A stretch of DNA of 15,535 nucleotides from Promethearchaeota archaeon. Its GTDB lineage: Archaea; Asgardarchaeota; Lokiarchaeia; Sigynarchaeales; SOKP01. The notes beneath the pieces were generated by a model. That model made no database searches, was not told the DNA's origin, and worked only from the letters and a program-made list of their open reading frames with translations. The stretch covers positions 1 to 15,535 of the forward strand of contig JAHLWV010000028.1 in assembly GCA_019057735.1 (NCBI GenBank), written 5' to 3'. Shown here piece by piece: positions 1 through 6,242 of this stretch (its first letter is position 1; each line of letters starts with the position of its first letter). The translations under genes and the position numbers were made by a program.

Positions 1-18
1 GGATGGTTTTATCACAAG

Positions 19-606
19 GTGATTCGAAGGTTTCGAGCAACAAGTGACCCCTATGTGTATCGTAAAAGCTTTTGGGACGATGTAGGCTTGGATGGTGTCT
101 CAGAAAAGGATAGAAAGTGGGCATTTCGTTCATTAAAGCAAAACGCTTCGCTTTATCCATGCTTGCAATGTGGAACGTGTACGTCTGAATGTCCGGTTTC
201 CATTGTTACAGAAGGAAATTATAACCCAAGAAGGAATATCTTAGCAACTCTTTTAGGGTATAAAGATTTGCTTCTAAATGGGAACGATTTAGCAATCTGG
301 GGTTGTACCGATTGTCATATATGTGAAGAAGTATGTCCTCAAGGTATCGAACTGACAGATTTATTTGCATCCTTGAAGAACCAGAGTATTGCTTTAGGTA
401 ACGGTCCAGATTATATTATCGAACAAGCCAAAACAATTTTTGATAATGCGAAAGCTATACCTTCTCAGCCAGCTATCGAACGTAGGCGACAAGATTTAGG
501 GTTACCAGCAGTTTTAGAACCAGATATTAGTGAAGTGCAAACTTTACTAACTAACTTAGGAATTAAAGATAAATTTGAATTGAGAACTTCACTCAATAAA
601 TCGTAA
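19..606 (+). CDS. hdrC: HdrC-like heterodisulfide reductase subunit C, 4Fe-4S protein
   Basis: This is a 195-residue iron-sulfur protein of the HdrC family, which carries electrons between HdrA and the HdrB-type catalytic subunit. Two complete 4Fe-4S motifs are visible: Cys48, 51, 54 and 58 (CLQCGTCTSECP) and Cys96, 99, 102 and 106 (CTDCHICEEVCPQG). The text after the second motif (ELTDLFASLKN) is typical of HdrC. The frame is open to the left edge, so a start outside the window is possible. I chose GTG at 19 because another frame ends in TGA at 20-22 (last residues DGFITR), giving a GTGA stop/start overlap like other operon junctions here. No hdrA or hdrB is in view; they are probably upstream. 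The next gene, psmA, lies beyond a T-rich gap and looks independent. The physiological partner, whether heterodisulfide or another disulfide, cannot be told from this subunit. Confidence 0.83.
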   Translation: MIRRFRATSDPYVYRKSFWDDVGLDGVSEKDRKWAFRSLKQNASLYPCLQCGTCTSECPVSIVTEGNYNPRRNILATLLGYKDLLLNGNDLAIWGCTDCHICEEVCPQGIELTDLFASLKNQSIALGNGPDYIIEQAKTIFDNAKAIPSQPAIERRRQDLGLPAVLEPDISEVQTLLTNLGIKDKFELRTSLNKS

Positions 607-666
607 AAAGTTAAAGAATAAACGTTCAAAAAAATTAAATTATTGTTCTAAGGATTGAGATTTCAT

Positions 667-695
667 ATTTTTTTCGTGTTTTTTTTTTTTAATTT
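667..695 (+). terminator. T-tract terminator after hdrC
   Basis: Two T-runs, 667-674 and 679-690, are followed by more T-rich sequence about 60 nt after the hdrC stop. No clear stem precedes them. This fits the oligo-T, hairpin-independent termination usual in archaea and separates hdrC from psmA. Confidence 0.5.
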
Positions 696-750
696 TTATC
701 TGGATTTTCAGATACAAATTACAATAAAGGTTATAGTTTATTTAGACAAA

Positions 751-758
751 TTATAAAT
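751..758 (+). promoter_or_regulatory. candidate TATA box for psmA
   Basis: TTATAAAT lies about 85 nt before the psmA start, which would give a leader of roughly 55-60 nt. The surrounding 607-838 gap is extremely AT-rich, including an A10 run at 788-797, so chance TATA-like words are expected. Low confidence. Confidence 0.28.
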
Positions 759-838
759 TTTATTGATTATTTGATTATTCAAATAGTAAAAAAAAAACGT
801 AATAAAAATTAGTTAAAAATTCTATTAGGATAAATATC

Positions 839-1561
839 ATGTTCCAGCAAGCAGGAAGGGGCTACGATATGGCTATAACTCAGTTTTCCCCTGAGGGTCG
901 TCTTTTTCAGGTTGAGTACGCCATAGAAGCTGTAAGAAGAGGAACAACATCTATTGTGTGTAGAAGCAATCATTCCGTAGCTTTTGCCGTTGAGAAAAAG
1001 AGTTCCGAGCTTCAAGAGGTTATTGGCTCCGAGAAAATTTTTAAAATTGACGACCATATTGGTGTGGCTATTGCTGGCCTTACTGCTGACGCAAGAGTTT
1101 TAATTGATAGAGCTCGCGTCCAAGCACAGGTTAATATTTTAAATTACGACGAAAAGATTTCTGTAAAGGACAGCACATTAAATGTTTGCGAGTACCTCCA
1201 AATGTTTACCCAAAATGCGGGTGTAAGGCCTTTTGGAGTAAGTCTCCTTATAGCGGGAATCAATTCGGGTGAGGAAAAGAAGGCTGAGCTCTATTTGACG
1301 GATCCATCTGGTGCGTCATGGGGCTACCGTGCTTTTGCGATTGGGTCAGGAGCGACCGAAGCAAGAGCATACCTTGAAGAAAATTATAAAGAAGATATAA
1401 GTGATGAGGACCTAAAGTTGTTACCTTTAAGGACCTTGAAAGAATTAATGGGTGAAAATTTAAATAAGGATACTTGTGATGTAGCTTTCATTATGAAAGA
1501 CGATTTAAAATTTAAGCTATTAAATGATCAAGAAAAGGAAGAATTATTAGCTAAAATATAA
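839..1561 (+). CDS. psmA: 20S proteasome alpha subunit
   Basis: PsmA forms the outer heptameric rings of the 20S proteasome, gates substrate entry and docks the PAN/Cdc48-type ATPases. The alpha-type N-terminal signature is at residues 9-31 (YDMAITQFSPEGRLFQVEYA). Lys66 in GSEKIF aligns with the lysine that binds the HbYX tail of the activator. GLTADARVLIDRAR and TQNAGVRPFGVSLLIAG are family blocks. There is no processed N-terminal Thr, as expected for alpha. The length of 240 is normal. One change is visible: the usual gate motif Tyr-Asp-Arg reads Tyr-Asp-Met (residues 9-11). The start ATG at 839 keeps the short N-terminal gate peptide, and GGAT at 828-831 may serve as a weak ribosome site. 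It heads the exosome superoperon as in many archaea. Confidence 0.96.
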   Translation: MFQQAGRGYDMAITQFSPEGRLFQVEYAIEAVRRGTTSIVCRSNHSVAFAVEKKSSELQEVIGSEKIFKIDDHIGVAIAGLTADARVLIDRARVQAQVNILNYDEKISVKDSTLNVCEYLQMFTQNAGVRPFGVSLLIAGINSGEEKKAELYLTDPSGASWGYRAFAIGSGATEARAYLEENYKEDISDEDLKLLPLRTLKELMGENLNKDTCDVAFIMKDDLKFKLLNDQEKEELLAKI

Positions 1562-1666
1562 TCTTCTTATAATTATATCTGATTCAAGGTTATCTCAAAT
1601 TAACGTTTATCTAATAATAGAAGACAAAAAACATTATTTCCATAAAGCAAACAGAGATAAGTTTTA

Positions 1667-2458
1667 ATGATTGGCAGAGCGCGGATAGATTTAGGTGGTT
1701 TTATAATCGGACGCATTGCAAAAGAGGGTCGAACATTTGAAATGCTATTAGACCCAGATCAGGCTTGGAAAGCGAAAAAAATGATTCGAGACGAAATTAA
1801 TAAGCGTCTTGTAGAGGGAAAGGATAAATCTCGTTTTTCTGTAGACGAACTTCTTAAAAATCCTAAGATATCAATTGATTTAATATTCGAAAGTTTTATT
1901 GTATTTGAGGATTTAAGACGAGGAAAAAAAGCTACTGATGGTGATATGGAGGCTGTATTTAACACTTCGGAAGGGAGAATAATAGCAGGCCATATTTTAC
2001 TAGATGGGGAGATTAAATGGACACGCTCTCAAAGAGATGAAGAAAGGGAGAAGAAATTAAAACAAGTTATAACAATAATTACCAAAAATGCAATAAATCC
2101 TCAAAATAAGAAGCCACATCCTTATCAGAGAATCGAGAAAGCAATAGAAGAAGCTAAAGTTAAAGTTGACTTGATGAGAAGCGCAGAAGAACAGGTAGAT
2201 GATGTTATCAAACAAATACGGGCAATAATACCTATTCGGATGGAACAAGTAGAACTCGCGCTTAAAATACCCTCTTCATTTACAGCGAAAGGTTATAACA
2301 TAGTAGCTCAATTAGCACAAATTAAGAAAGAAGAGTGGCAATCGGATGGCTCGTGGGTATCAGTTGTTAGTTTGCCAGCAGGGTTGCAGATGGAATTAAT
2401 AGATAAGTTAAATAAACTTACTCATGGAAGAGTTCAAACAAAAATTATAAAATCTTAA
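1667..2458 (+). CDS. SBDS ribosome maturation protein (Sdo1/SBDS family)
   Basis: This is the archaeal homologue of the Shwachman-Bodian-Diamond syndrome protein, which in eukaryotes works with an EF-2-like GTPase to release eIF6 from the large ribosomal subunit. Three regions are seen: an N-terminal FYSH-type domain (about 1-118, with GRTFEMLLDPDQAW), a helical middle domain (about 119-195, with NAINPQNKKPHPYQRIEKAIEEA), and a ferredoxin-like C-terminal domain (about 196-263, with WVSVVSLPAGLQMELIDKLN). At 263 residues it is longer than common archaeal forms. The extra length is about 25 charged residues near positions 45-70, between DPDQAW and VFEDLRRG. The gene lies 105 nt after psmA and 92 nt before rrp4, its usual archaeal neighbourhood. 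GAGATAAG at 1654-1661 is a plausible weak ribosome site. Confidence 0.95.
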   Translation: MIGRARIDLGGFIIGRIAKEGRTFEMLLDPDQAWKAKKMIRDEINKRLVEGKDKSRFSVDELLKNPKISIDLIFESFIVFEDLRRGKKATDGDMEAVFNTSEGRIIAGHILLDGEIKWTRSQRDEEREKKLKQVITIITKNAINPQNKKPHPYQRIEKAIEEAKVKVDLMRSAEEQVDDVIKQIRAIIPIRMEQVELALKIPSSFTAKGYNIVAQLAQIKKEEWQSDGSWVSVVSLPAGLQMELIDKLNKLTHGRVQTKIIKS

Positions 2459-2488
2459 CTGGATAATTGTTGACTAATTTTTGATAGA

Positions 2489-2498
2489 TTTTTTTTTT
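2489..2498 (+). terminator. T10 tract after SBDS gene
   Basis: Ten consecutive T's lie about 30 nt after the SBDS stop, in the 92-nt gap before rrp4. This could end part of the psmA-SBDS transcripts. No hairpin is evident, and readthrough into rrp4 remains likely given the conserved cluster. Confidence 0.4.
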
Positions 2499-2550
2499 AC
2501 AACATTGGTTAAGTTAAAACATAATTAATAAGAAGAAGTGAGTTTAAGAA

Positions 2551-3354
2551 ATGGAAGACGAGAAAAATGAACCTAATGAAGAACCTACAACAGACAATTC
2601 TGAGGATGTCGATGAGTTTGATGACGAGGAAATTTCCCGCGACCTTGTAGTACCTGGAGAAACTTTAACAGAGGATACTAAAACTTTTCTACCAGGACGT
2701 GGAACTATTTTTAATAAAGATAGAACTAAGATTATTTCCCTAAATATTGGATTAAAACAAATCAAGAGAAATTATATAAATGTAATTCCCCTTAGAGGAT
2801 TTTATACACCCCGTCCAGGAGACAAAATAATTGCATTAGTTACTGATAAAAATCCTGTTAAATACATCTGTGATATAAACGCGAAAGACAGAGGTATTTT
2901 AAAACCTAAAAACACTGTAGCAAGAGGAAAACCGAGAGGATATAGAGGTGGAGCACCTGATCGTCAGGATAATTCTACGGAAAAGTATAAAATCGGAGAT
3001 ATTTTAATAGTTAAAGTACTTTCGGCAGATAGGTTAAATAAACCAGAATTAACAACTGTTGGTAAATATTTAGGTAAAAGAAGGGATGGATTAGTAATCA
3101 CAATTGACCCTCCAAAAATACCACGAGTTATAGGCCGTAGTGGTTCGATGATTAAAATGTTAAAAGATCTAACTAAAAGTAATATATTTGTGACCCAAAA
3201 TGGTCGAATCTGGTTAAAAGGGGAAAATTTGGCTCATGAAAGATTATTAATAGATGCAATACGAAAAATAGAAAAAGAAGCTCATACAGTTGGGCTAACA
3301 GACCGTATGTCTGAATATATTGAGAATGAAAAAAAGATAAGAGGTATGAATTAA
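2551..3354 (+). CDS. rrp4: exosome RNA-binding cap subunit Rrp4
   Basis: Rrp4 caps the archaeal exosome and feeds RNA to the Rrp41/Rrp42 hexamer. Domains in order: an acidic tail (residues 1-27, 15 of them Asp or Glu), the Rrp4 N-terminal domain (about 30-85, DLVVPGETL and NVIPLRGFYTPRPGD), an S1 domain (about 86-165), and a KH domain (about 180-245) with the GXXG loop at 195-198 (VIGRSGSM) followed by QNGRIWLKGEN. Two oddities are the long acidic tail and a Gly/Arg-rich stretch inside the S1 domain at about 125-137 (RGKPRGYRGG), where archaeal Rrp4 usually has a short loop. The stop codon directly abuts the rrp41 ATG, implying co-translation. GAAGTGAG upstream of the ATG is a reasonable ribosome site. 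Confidence 0.95.
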   Translation: MEDEKNEPNEEPTTDNSEDVDEFDDEEISRDLVVPGETLTEDTKTFLPGRGTIFNKDRTKIISLNIGLKQIKRNYINVIPLRGFYTPRPGDKIIALVTDKNPVKYICDINAKDRGILKPKNTVARGKPRGYRGGAPDRQDNSTEKYKIGDILIVKVLSADRLNKPELTTVGKYLGKRRDGLVITIDPPKIPRVIGRSGSMIKMLKDLTKSNIFVTQNGRIWLKGENLAHERLLIDAIRKIEKEAHTVGLTDRMSEYIENEKKIRGMN

Positions 3355-4116
3355 ATGCCGTTAATTATTAAAGATGAGTATCCGGAGAAGTTATTCCGTG
3401 AAGATGGTAAGAGGCTAGACGGTCGAGATAAGAACGAGTTGAGACCTATTAAAATGGAAGTAGGAGTTTTAGAAAATGCTGACGGTTCAGCTTACTTAGA
3501 ATGGGGTAACAACAAAATTTATTGTGCCGTTTATGGACCTAGAGAAGTACATCCTCACCATTTAGCAAAACCTGACAGAGGAATCTTACGGGTTTTTTAT
3601 CGGATGGCAACTTTTTCGGTATTTGAAAGAAAACGACCTGCTCCTGGGCGCCGAGAAAAAGAAGTTTCAATGGTAATAACTGACTGCTTGAAACCCGTTC
3701 TATTTTTAGAACTTTATCCTGGAACATCCTTTGAGGTTTTCATCAACGTTTTAGATGCAGATGGTGGAACAAGATGTGCTTGTGTGACTGTTGCAGCGTT
3801 AGCACTAGCAGATGCAGGGATTCCTATGAGAAGTTTAGTAACCGCAGTTGCTATAGGTAAAATTGATGGAGAATTAATTACTGATCTATCAGGAATAGAA
3901 GATAAAGCCGGTGAGGCAGATTTACCTTGCGCAATGACTTGGTTTAACGAAGAACTGTCATTACTTCAATTCGATGGTAAGATGGACTTAGATGAATTTA
4001 ACGAGAGTTTAGGTCTTGCTAAGGAAGCAATCTCGAAAATCTATGAAATTCAGTTGAATGCGTTGAAAAAGAAATATATCGAAATTCAAGAAGAATACAG
4101 TGGAGGAGAGAAATAA
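3355..4116 (+). CDS. rrp41: exosome catalytic subunit Rrp41 (RNase PH family)
   Basis: Rrp41 is the phosphorolytic 3'-5' exoribonuclease subunit of the archaeal exosome; it pairs with Rrp42 in a hexameric ring. The RNase PH fold is clear: RLDGRD at 20-25, ADGSAYLEWGNNKIYCAVYGP at about 42-62, the basic RNA/phosphate-binding region ERKRPAPGRREKE at 91-103, and DADGGTRCACVTVA at 134-147. The acidic active-site region is intact, with Asp177, Asp183 and Asp189 in the stretch DLSGIEDKAGEADLP, matching catalytic Rrp41 rather than inactive Rrp42. The length of 253 is normal. The start is the ATG immediately after the rrp4 TAA, with no gap, and the stop is 1 nt before the rrp42 ATG. The three subunits are thus one tight translational unit. 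Confidence 0.96.
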   Translation: MPLIIKDEYPEKLFREDGKRLDGRDKNELRPIKMEVGVLENADGSAYLEWGNNKIYCAVYGPREVHPHHLAKPDRGILRVFYRMATFSVFERKRPAPGRREKEVSMVITDCLKPVLFLELYPGTSFEVFINVLDADGGTRCACVTVAALALADAGIPMRSLVTAVAIGKIDGELITDLSGIEDKAGEADLPCAMTWFNEELSLLQFDGKMDLDEFNESLGLAKEAISKIYEIQLNALKKKYIEIQEEYSGGEK

Positions 4117-4117
4117 A

Positions 4118-4936
4118 ATGATGAATATAAAGCGAGTAATATCGACCATAGAAAAGAATTATATTCTTTCTAATCTGAAAAAAGGAGAAAGAATAGATGG
4201 CAGAGATCTTTGGCAATATAGAGACTGGAATGTTAAAAGTAATGTGATCGCTTCAGCGGAGGGATCTGCTGAAGTTTCTTTAGGAAAAACAAAGGTGATC
4301 ACTGGAGTGAAGTACGATGTAGGTGCACCATTTCCAGATCTTCCTAACGAAGGAGTTTGTACATTTATGGCCGAACTATTACCTTTAGCATCTCCTTTGT
4401 TTGAAAGAGGACCTCCTAGCGAACAGGCTATAGAATTAGCACGCGTTGTTGATAGGGGGATTCGCCACGCAGATTGTGTGCAGACTAAAAAGCTGTGTAT
4501 AAAGGAAAAGAAAGCAGTCTATATTATATTCGTGGATATTTATGTCATTAATTATTCAGGAAATTTAATTGATGCTGGTGGTATTAGTTCTTTAACTGCG
4601 TTAATTTCAAGCAAAATACCTGAAGGAAAATGGGAGAACGATGAAGTTGTATGGACGGGAAAATATTTGACTGGAGATACACTTGTGAACGAATTACCTA
4701 TAGTTTCAACGTATGGAAAAATTGGAGATATTATTTTTTCAGATCCGAGTTTACCAGAAGAATTAGTATGCGATGGAAAAATTTCAATTTCGGTAACCGA
4801 AGATAAGATAACATCTATTCAAAAAAGTGGATTCGCTACTTTTACTATAGAAGAAGTTGAGATGTTAACTAAAAAGTCTATGGAGTTTGGTAAGAAGACC
4901 AGAAAAGATTTAAACCTCTGGCAATACAAGCTTTAG
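4118..4936 (+). CDS. rrp42: exosome core subunit Rrp42 (RNase PH family)
   Basis: Rrp42 is the catalytically inactive RNase PH-fold partner of Rrp41 in the exosome ring. Diagnostic blocks are GERIDGRDLWQYRDW, ASAEGSAEVSLGKTKVITGVK, the central GAPFPDLPNEG, ERGPPSEQAIELARVVDRGIR, and DAGGISSLTALISSKIP. The Asp-rich active-site segment of Rrp41 is replaced by LVNELPIVSTYGKIGD, consistent with a non-catalytic subunit. Start choice: an in-frame GTG exists at 4100, but GGAGG at 4102-4106 is well placed for ATG 4118 (a second ATG follows at 4121), so I use 4118, giving 272 residues. It ends the tight rrp4-rrp41-rrp42 block; a T-rich region follows. Confidence 0.95.
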   Translation: MMNIKRVISTIEKNYILSNLKKGERIDGRDLWQYRDWNVKSNVIASAEGSAEVSLGKTKVITGVKYDVGAPFPDLPNEGVCTFMAELLPLASPLFERGPPSEQAIELARVVDRGIRHADCVQTKKLCIKEKKAVYIIFVDIYVINYSGNLIDAGGISSLTALISSKIPEGKWENDEVVWTGKYLTGDTLVNELPIVSTYGKIGDIIFSDPSLPEELVCDGKISISVTEDKITSIQKSGFATFTIEEVEMLTKKSMEFGKKTRKDLNLWQYKL

Positions 4937-4961
4937 GACTAATGTTTTTAGATAATTTAAA

Positions 4962-4984
4962 TTTTTTTAATTTTTATTTTTAAT
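4962..4984 (+). terminator. T-rich terminator after exosome operon
   Basis: Successive T-runs (T7 at 4962-4968, T5 and T5 soon after) lie about 25 nt past the rrp42 stop. They fit archaeal oligo-T termination and precede a separate promoter candidate for rpl37ae. Confidence 0.5.
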
Positions 4985-5074
4985 TTATAGGAAACATAAC
5001 CAACTCATATTTTAATTTAGGTTAGTTTTCTTACTCTTCTCATTAGAAAAATTTAAAGTTTATACTAGTTTTTA

Positions 5075-5082
5075 TTTAAATA
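5075..5082 (+). promoter_or_regulatory. candidate TATA box for rpl37ae
   Basis: TTTAAATA lies 30-37 nt before the ATG at 5112. Transcription would start about 25 nt downstream, near 5103-5107. That would leave a very short leader and would exclude the in-frame GTG at 5103 as a start. Confidence 0.42.
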
Positions 5083-5111
5083 CAATATTATTAAAGAAAC
5101 TAGTGAACGAT

Positions 5112-5402
5112 ATGGGTAAAACTAAAAAAACTGGGATATCCGCAAGGTTTGGAGCGCGTTATGGTTCTAATGTAAGAAAAAAATGGCGCTTGGTAATGGA
5201 GATCCAAAAAAGTGGTAATTTAAAATGCCCACGATGCGAAACAAGAGGCTCTATTAATAGAATCTCAACAGGGATATGGCATTGTAAAAAATGCAATGCT
5301 AAGTTTACTGGTGGTGCTTATAACACCCAAACTCCTCGTGGTGCGGAATCATTTAGAATAGCGAAGCGAAAACAACGAGAGTTAGAAGTTGTAGAAGAAT
5401 AA
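5112..5402 (+). CDS. rpl37ae: 50S ribosomal protein L37Ae (eL43)
   Basis: This is a small zinc-ribbon protein of the archaeal/eukaryotic large ribosomal subunit. The start MGKTKKTGISARFGARYG is the typical basic N-terminus. A C4 zinc site is complete at Cys39, Cys42, Cys58 and Cys61 (CPRCE and CKKCN), followed by FTGGAYNTQTPRG. The length of 96 is normal. An in-frame GTG nine bases upstream would add three residues, but ATG 5112 gives the conserved N-terminus and fits the TATA position. The TAA stop overlaps the pcc1 ATG by one base (TAATG). In many archaea rpoP sits between this gene and pcc1; here there is no room for it. Confidence 0.95.
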   Translation: MGKTKKTGISARFGARYGSNVRKKWRLVMEIQKSGNLKCPRCETRGSINRISTGIWHCKKCNAKFTGGAYNTQTPRGAESFRIAKRKQRELEVVEE

Positions 5403-5674
5403 TGAATAAAAATAACTCACTTATTATTAAATCCACTTTAGAGTTTCAATTTAAAACGCCTGAATTATGTAATTATTCCTATAACTCTATTTTACCTGAA
5501 TTTAAAGTTCAAAAATCGAAAAGATCTACAATATCTTTAAAAAAAGAAGAAAAATCTCTAATCTTTTCGATAGAAAGTAAAGATATTACCGCGTTCAGGG
5601 CAACAATTAATGATATCATCAGTTTTGGTCGGATATTTGAAGGCGTTATGAATATTGTAAATAGCACGCAATAA
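5402..5674 (+). CDS. pcc1: KEOPS complex subunit Pcc1
   Basis: Pcc1 is the small dimerization subunit of KEOPS, which transfers the threonylcarbamoyl group to A37 of ANN-decoding tRNAs (t6A). The 90-residue protein has the family layout: a beta strand with FKTPEL, then LPEFKVQKSKRSTISL, then IESKDITAFRATINDIISF, where the D-x-T-A-x-R-A-x-x-N pattern (Asp61 to Asn70) is the hallmark. It overlaps rpl37ae by one base and precedes prefoldin beta, the standard archaeal order. Kae1 and Bud32 are not in the window, but a Cgi121-like subunit and TsaC are a few kilobases downstream. Similarity is from recognised motifs, with no search run. Confidence 0.85.
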   Translation: MNKNNSLIIKSTLEFQFKTPELCNYSYNSILPEFKVQKSKRSTISLKKEEKSLIFSIESKDITAFRATINDIISFGRIFEGVMNIVNSTQ

Positions 5675-5743
5675 GCCTTAGATTAAATTATTCATAAATT
5701 TCTTATTCCACATTTAATTTGATATATTAATAAAATATATGAT

Positions 5744-5748
5744 GTGAT
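5744..5748 (+). promoter_or_regulatory. GTGAT ribosome-binding site deciding a TTG start
   Basis: GTGAT is complementary to the usual archaeal 16S 3' end (anti-SD ATCACCTCC) and lies exactly 5 nt before TTG 5754. The TGA inside it (5745-5747) is in frame with the prefoldin gene, so no start further upstream is possible. The same arrangement appears at 15014-15018. Confidence 0.55.
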
Positions 5749-5753
5749 TTTCG

Positions 5754-6110
5754 TTGACAATAAACTTGGACCAATTAGATGAGGAAACAAAAAAAAAATT
5801 TCAAAATTTAACTCAGGTTGGGCAGACTTTAGAACTTCTTACACAACAGAAGATGCAAATTGATAGTTCTATCAGAGAAACAGAACTTGCACTAGGAGAG
5901 TTAGAAAAAGCAAGCCCCGATACAATAGTTTATAAGCAAATCGGTGGGATAATGGTTAGAAGCGAAAGAGATAAACTTCTAGCTGAAAAAACATCTAATA
6001 AAGAAACTTTAAATATGCGTTCAACCACACTTGCTCAAAAAATAGAAAGAACAAAGAGCGCTTTTGAATCACTTCAAGCAGATCTTCAAACAGAGCTTCA
6101 GAATCAATAA
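5754..6110 (+). CDS. pfdB: prefoldin beta subunit
   Basis: Prefoldin is a jellyfish-shaped chaperone (two alpha, four beta) that hands unfolded proteins to the thermosome. This 118-residue beta subunit has the expected two long coiled-coil helices: the first about 8-55 (EETKKKFQNLTQVGQTLELL, then QQKMQIDSSIRETELALGEL), the hairpin ASPDTIVYKQIGGIMVR at about 53-69, and the second to the C-terminus. TTG at 5754 is the start, since an in-frame TGA lies 9 nt upstream and a GTGAT site sits 5 nt before it. It ends the conserved rpl37ae-pcc1-pfdB run; the DUF3194 gene often found next is not seen. Confidence 0.92.
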   Translation: MTINLDQLDEETKKKFQNLTQVGQTLELLTQQKMQIDSSIRETELALGELEKASPDTIVYKQIGGIMVRSERDKLLAEKTSNKETLNMRSTTLAQKIERTKSAFESLQADLQTELQNQ

Positions 6111-6112
6111 TA

Positions 6113-6233
6113 TAATGAAATGTTCATGCTTAATTCTAAAAAAGAGGCTCTTTTAAACTTTTTAAAAGATAAAAATCTCTTAATTACTACCCATAAATTA
6201 ATGAACCGTTCATGCTTAATTCTAAAAAAGAGG
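6113..6233 (+). repeat. direct repeat, two copies of a 35-bp unit 86 bp apart
   Basis: Bases 6113-6147 and 6199-6233 match at 33 of 35 positions (TAATGAA, two mismatches, then 26 identical bases through ATG and seven codons). The repeat covers the leader plus the start of the DHH gene. Beyond the identical part, the first copy stays similar at the protein level for another 18 codons. Confidence 0.9.
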
Positions 6234-6242
6234 ATTTTTTAA
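6126..6242 (+). pseudogene. truncated second copy of the DHH phosphoesterase 5' end
   Basis: This 38-codon frame begins MLNSKKEALLNFL and continues KDKNLLITTHKL. The intact gene starting at 6212 reads MLNSKKEDFLKYL, EGKNIVITSHHL. Over 25 residues, 15 are identical and most of the others are conservative, so the fragment is homologous, not chance. It stops just at catalytic motif I: His of motif I is present, but the Asp position has become Asn where the second copy's leader begins. The frame is offset by two bases from the real gene and ends with TAA at 6240-6242, inside its coding region. I read it as the stump of a lost tandem paralogue. It could still be translated as a short overlapping leader peptide coupled to the DHH gene. 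Confidence 0.75.

Noticed and set aside
607..838. Possible small RNA or hidden gene in the longest gap
   Set aside because: Only T-tracts, an A10 run and weak TATA-like words; no GC-rich island of the kind that often marks structured RNAs in AT-rich genomes, and no tRNA-like fold seen by eye.
5675..5753. Possible rpoP or other small zinc-ribbon gene between pcc1 and prefoldin beta
   Set aside because: No frame with paired Cys-x2-Cys motifs exists in these 79 bases, which are plain AT-rich spacer.
6113..6233. CRISPR-like or phage attachment repeat
   Set aside because: Only two copies, and the repeat is the leader and start of a coding gene with protein-level homology continuing beyond it; no integrase or further units nearby.
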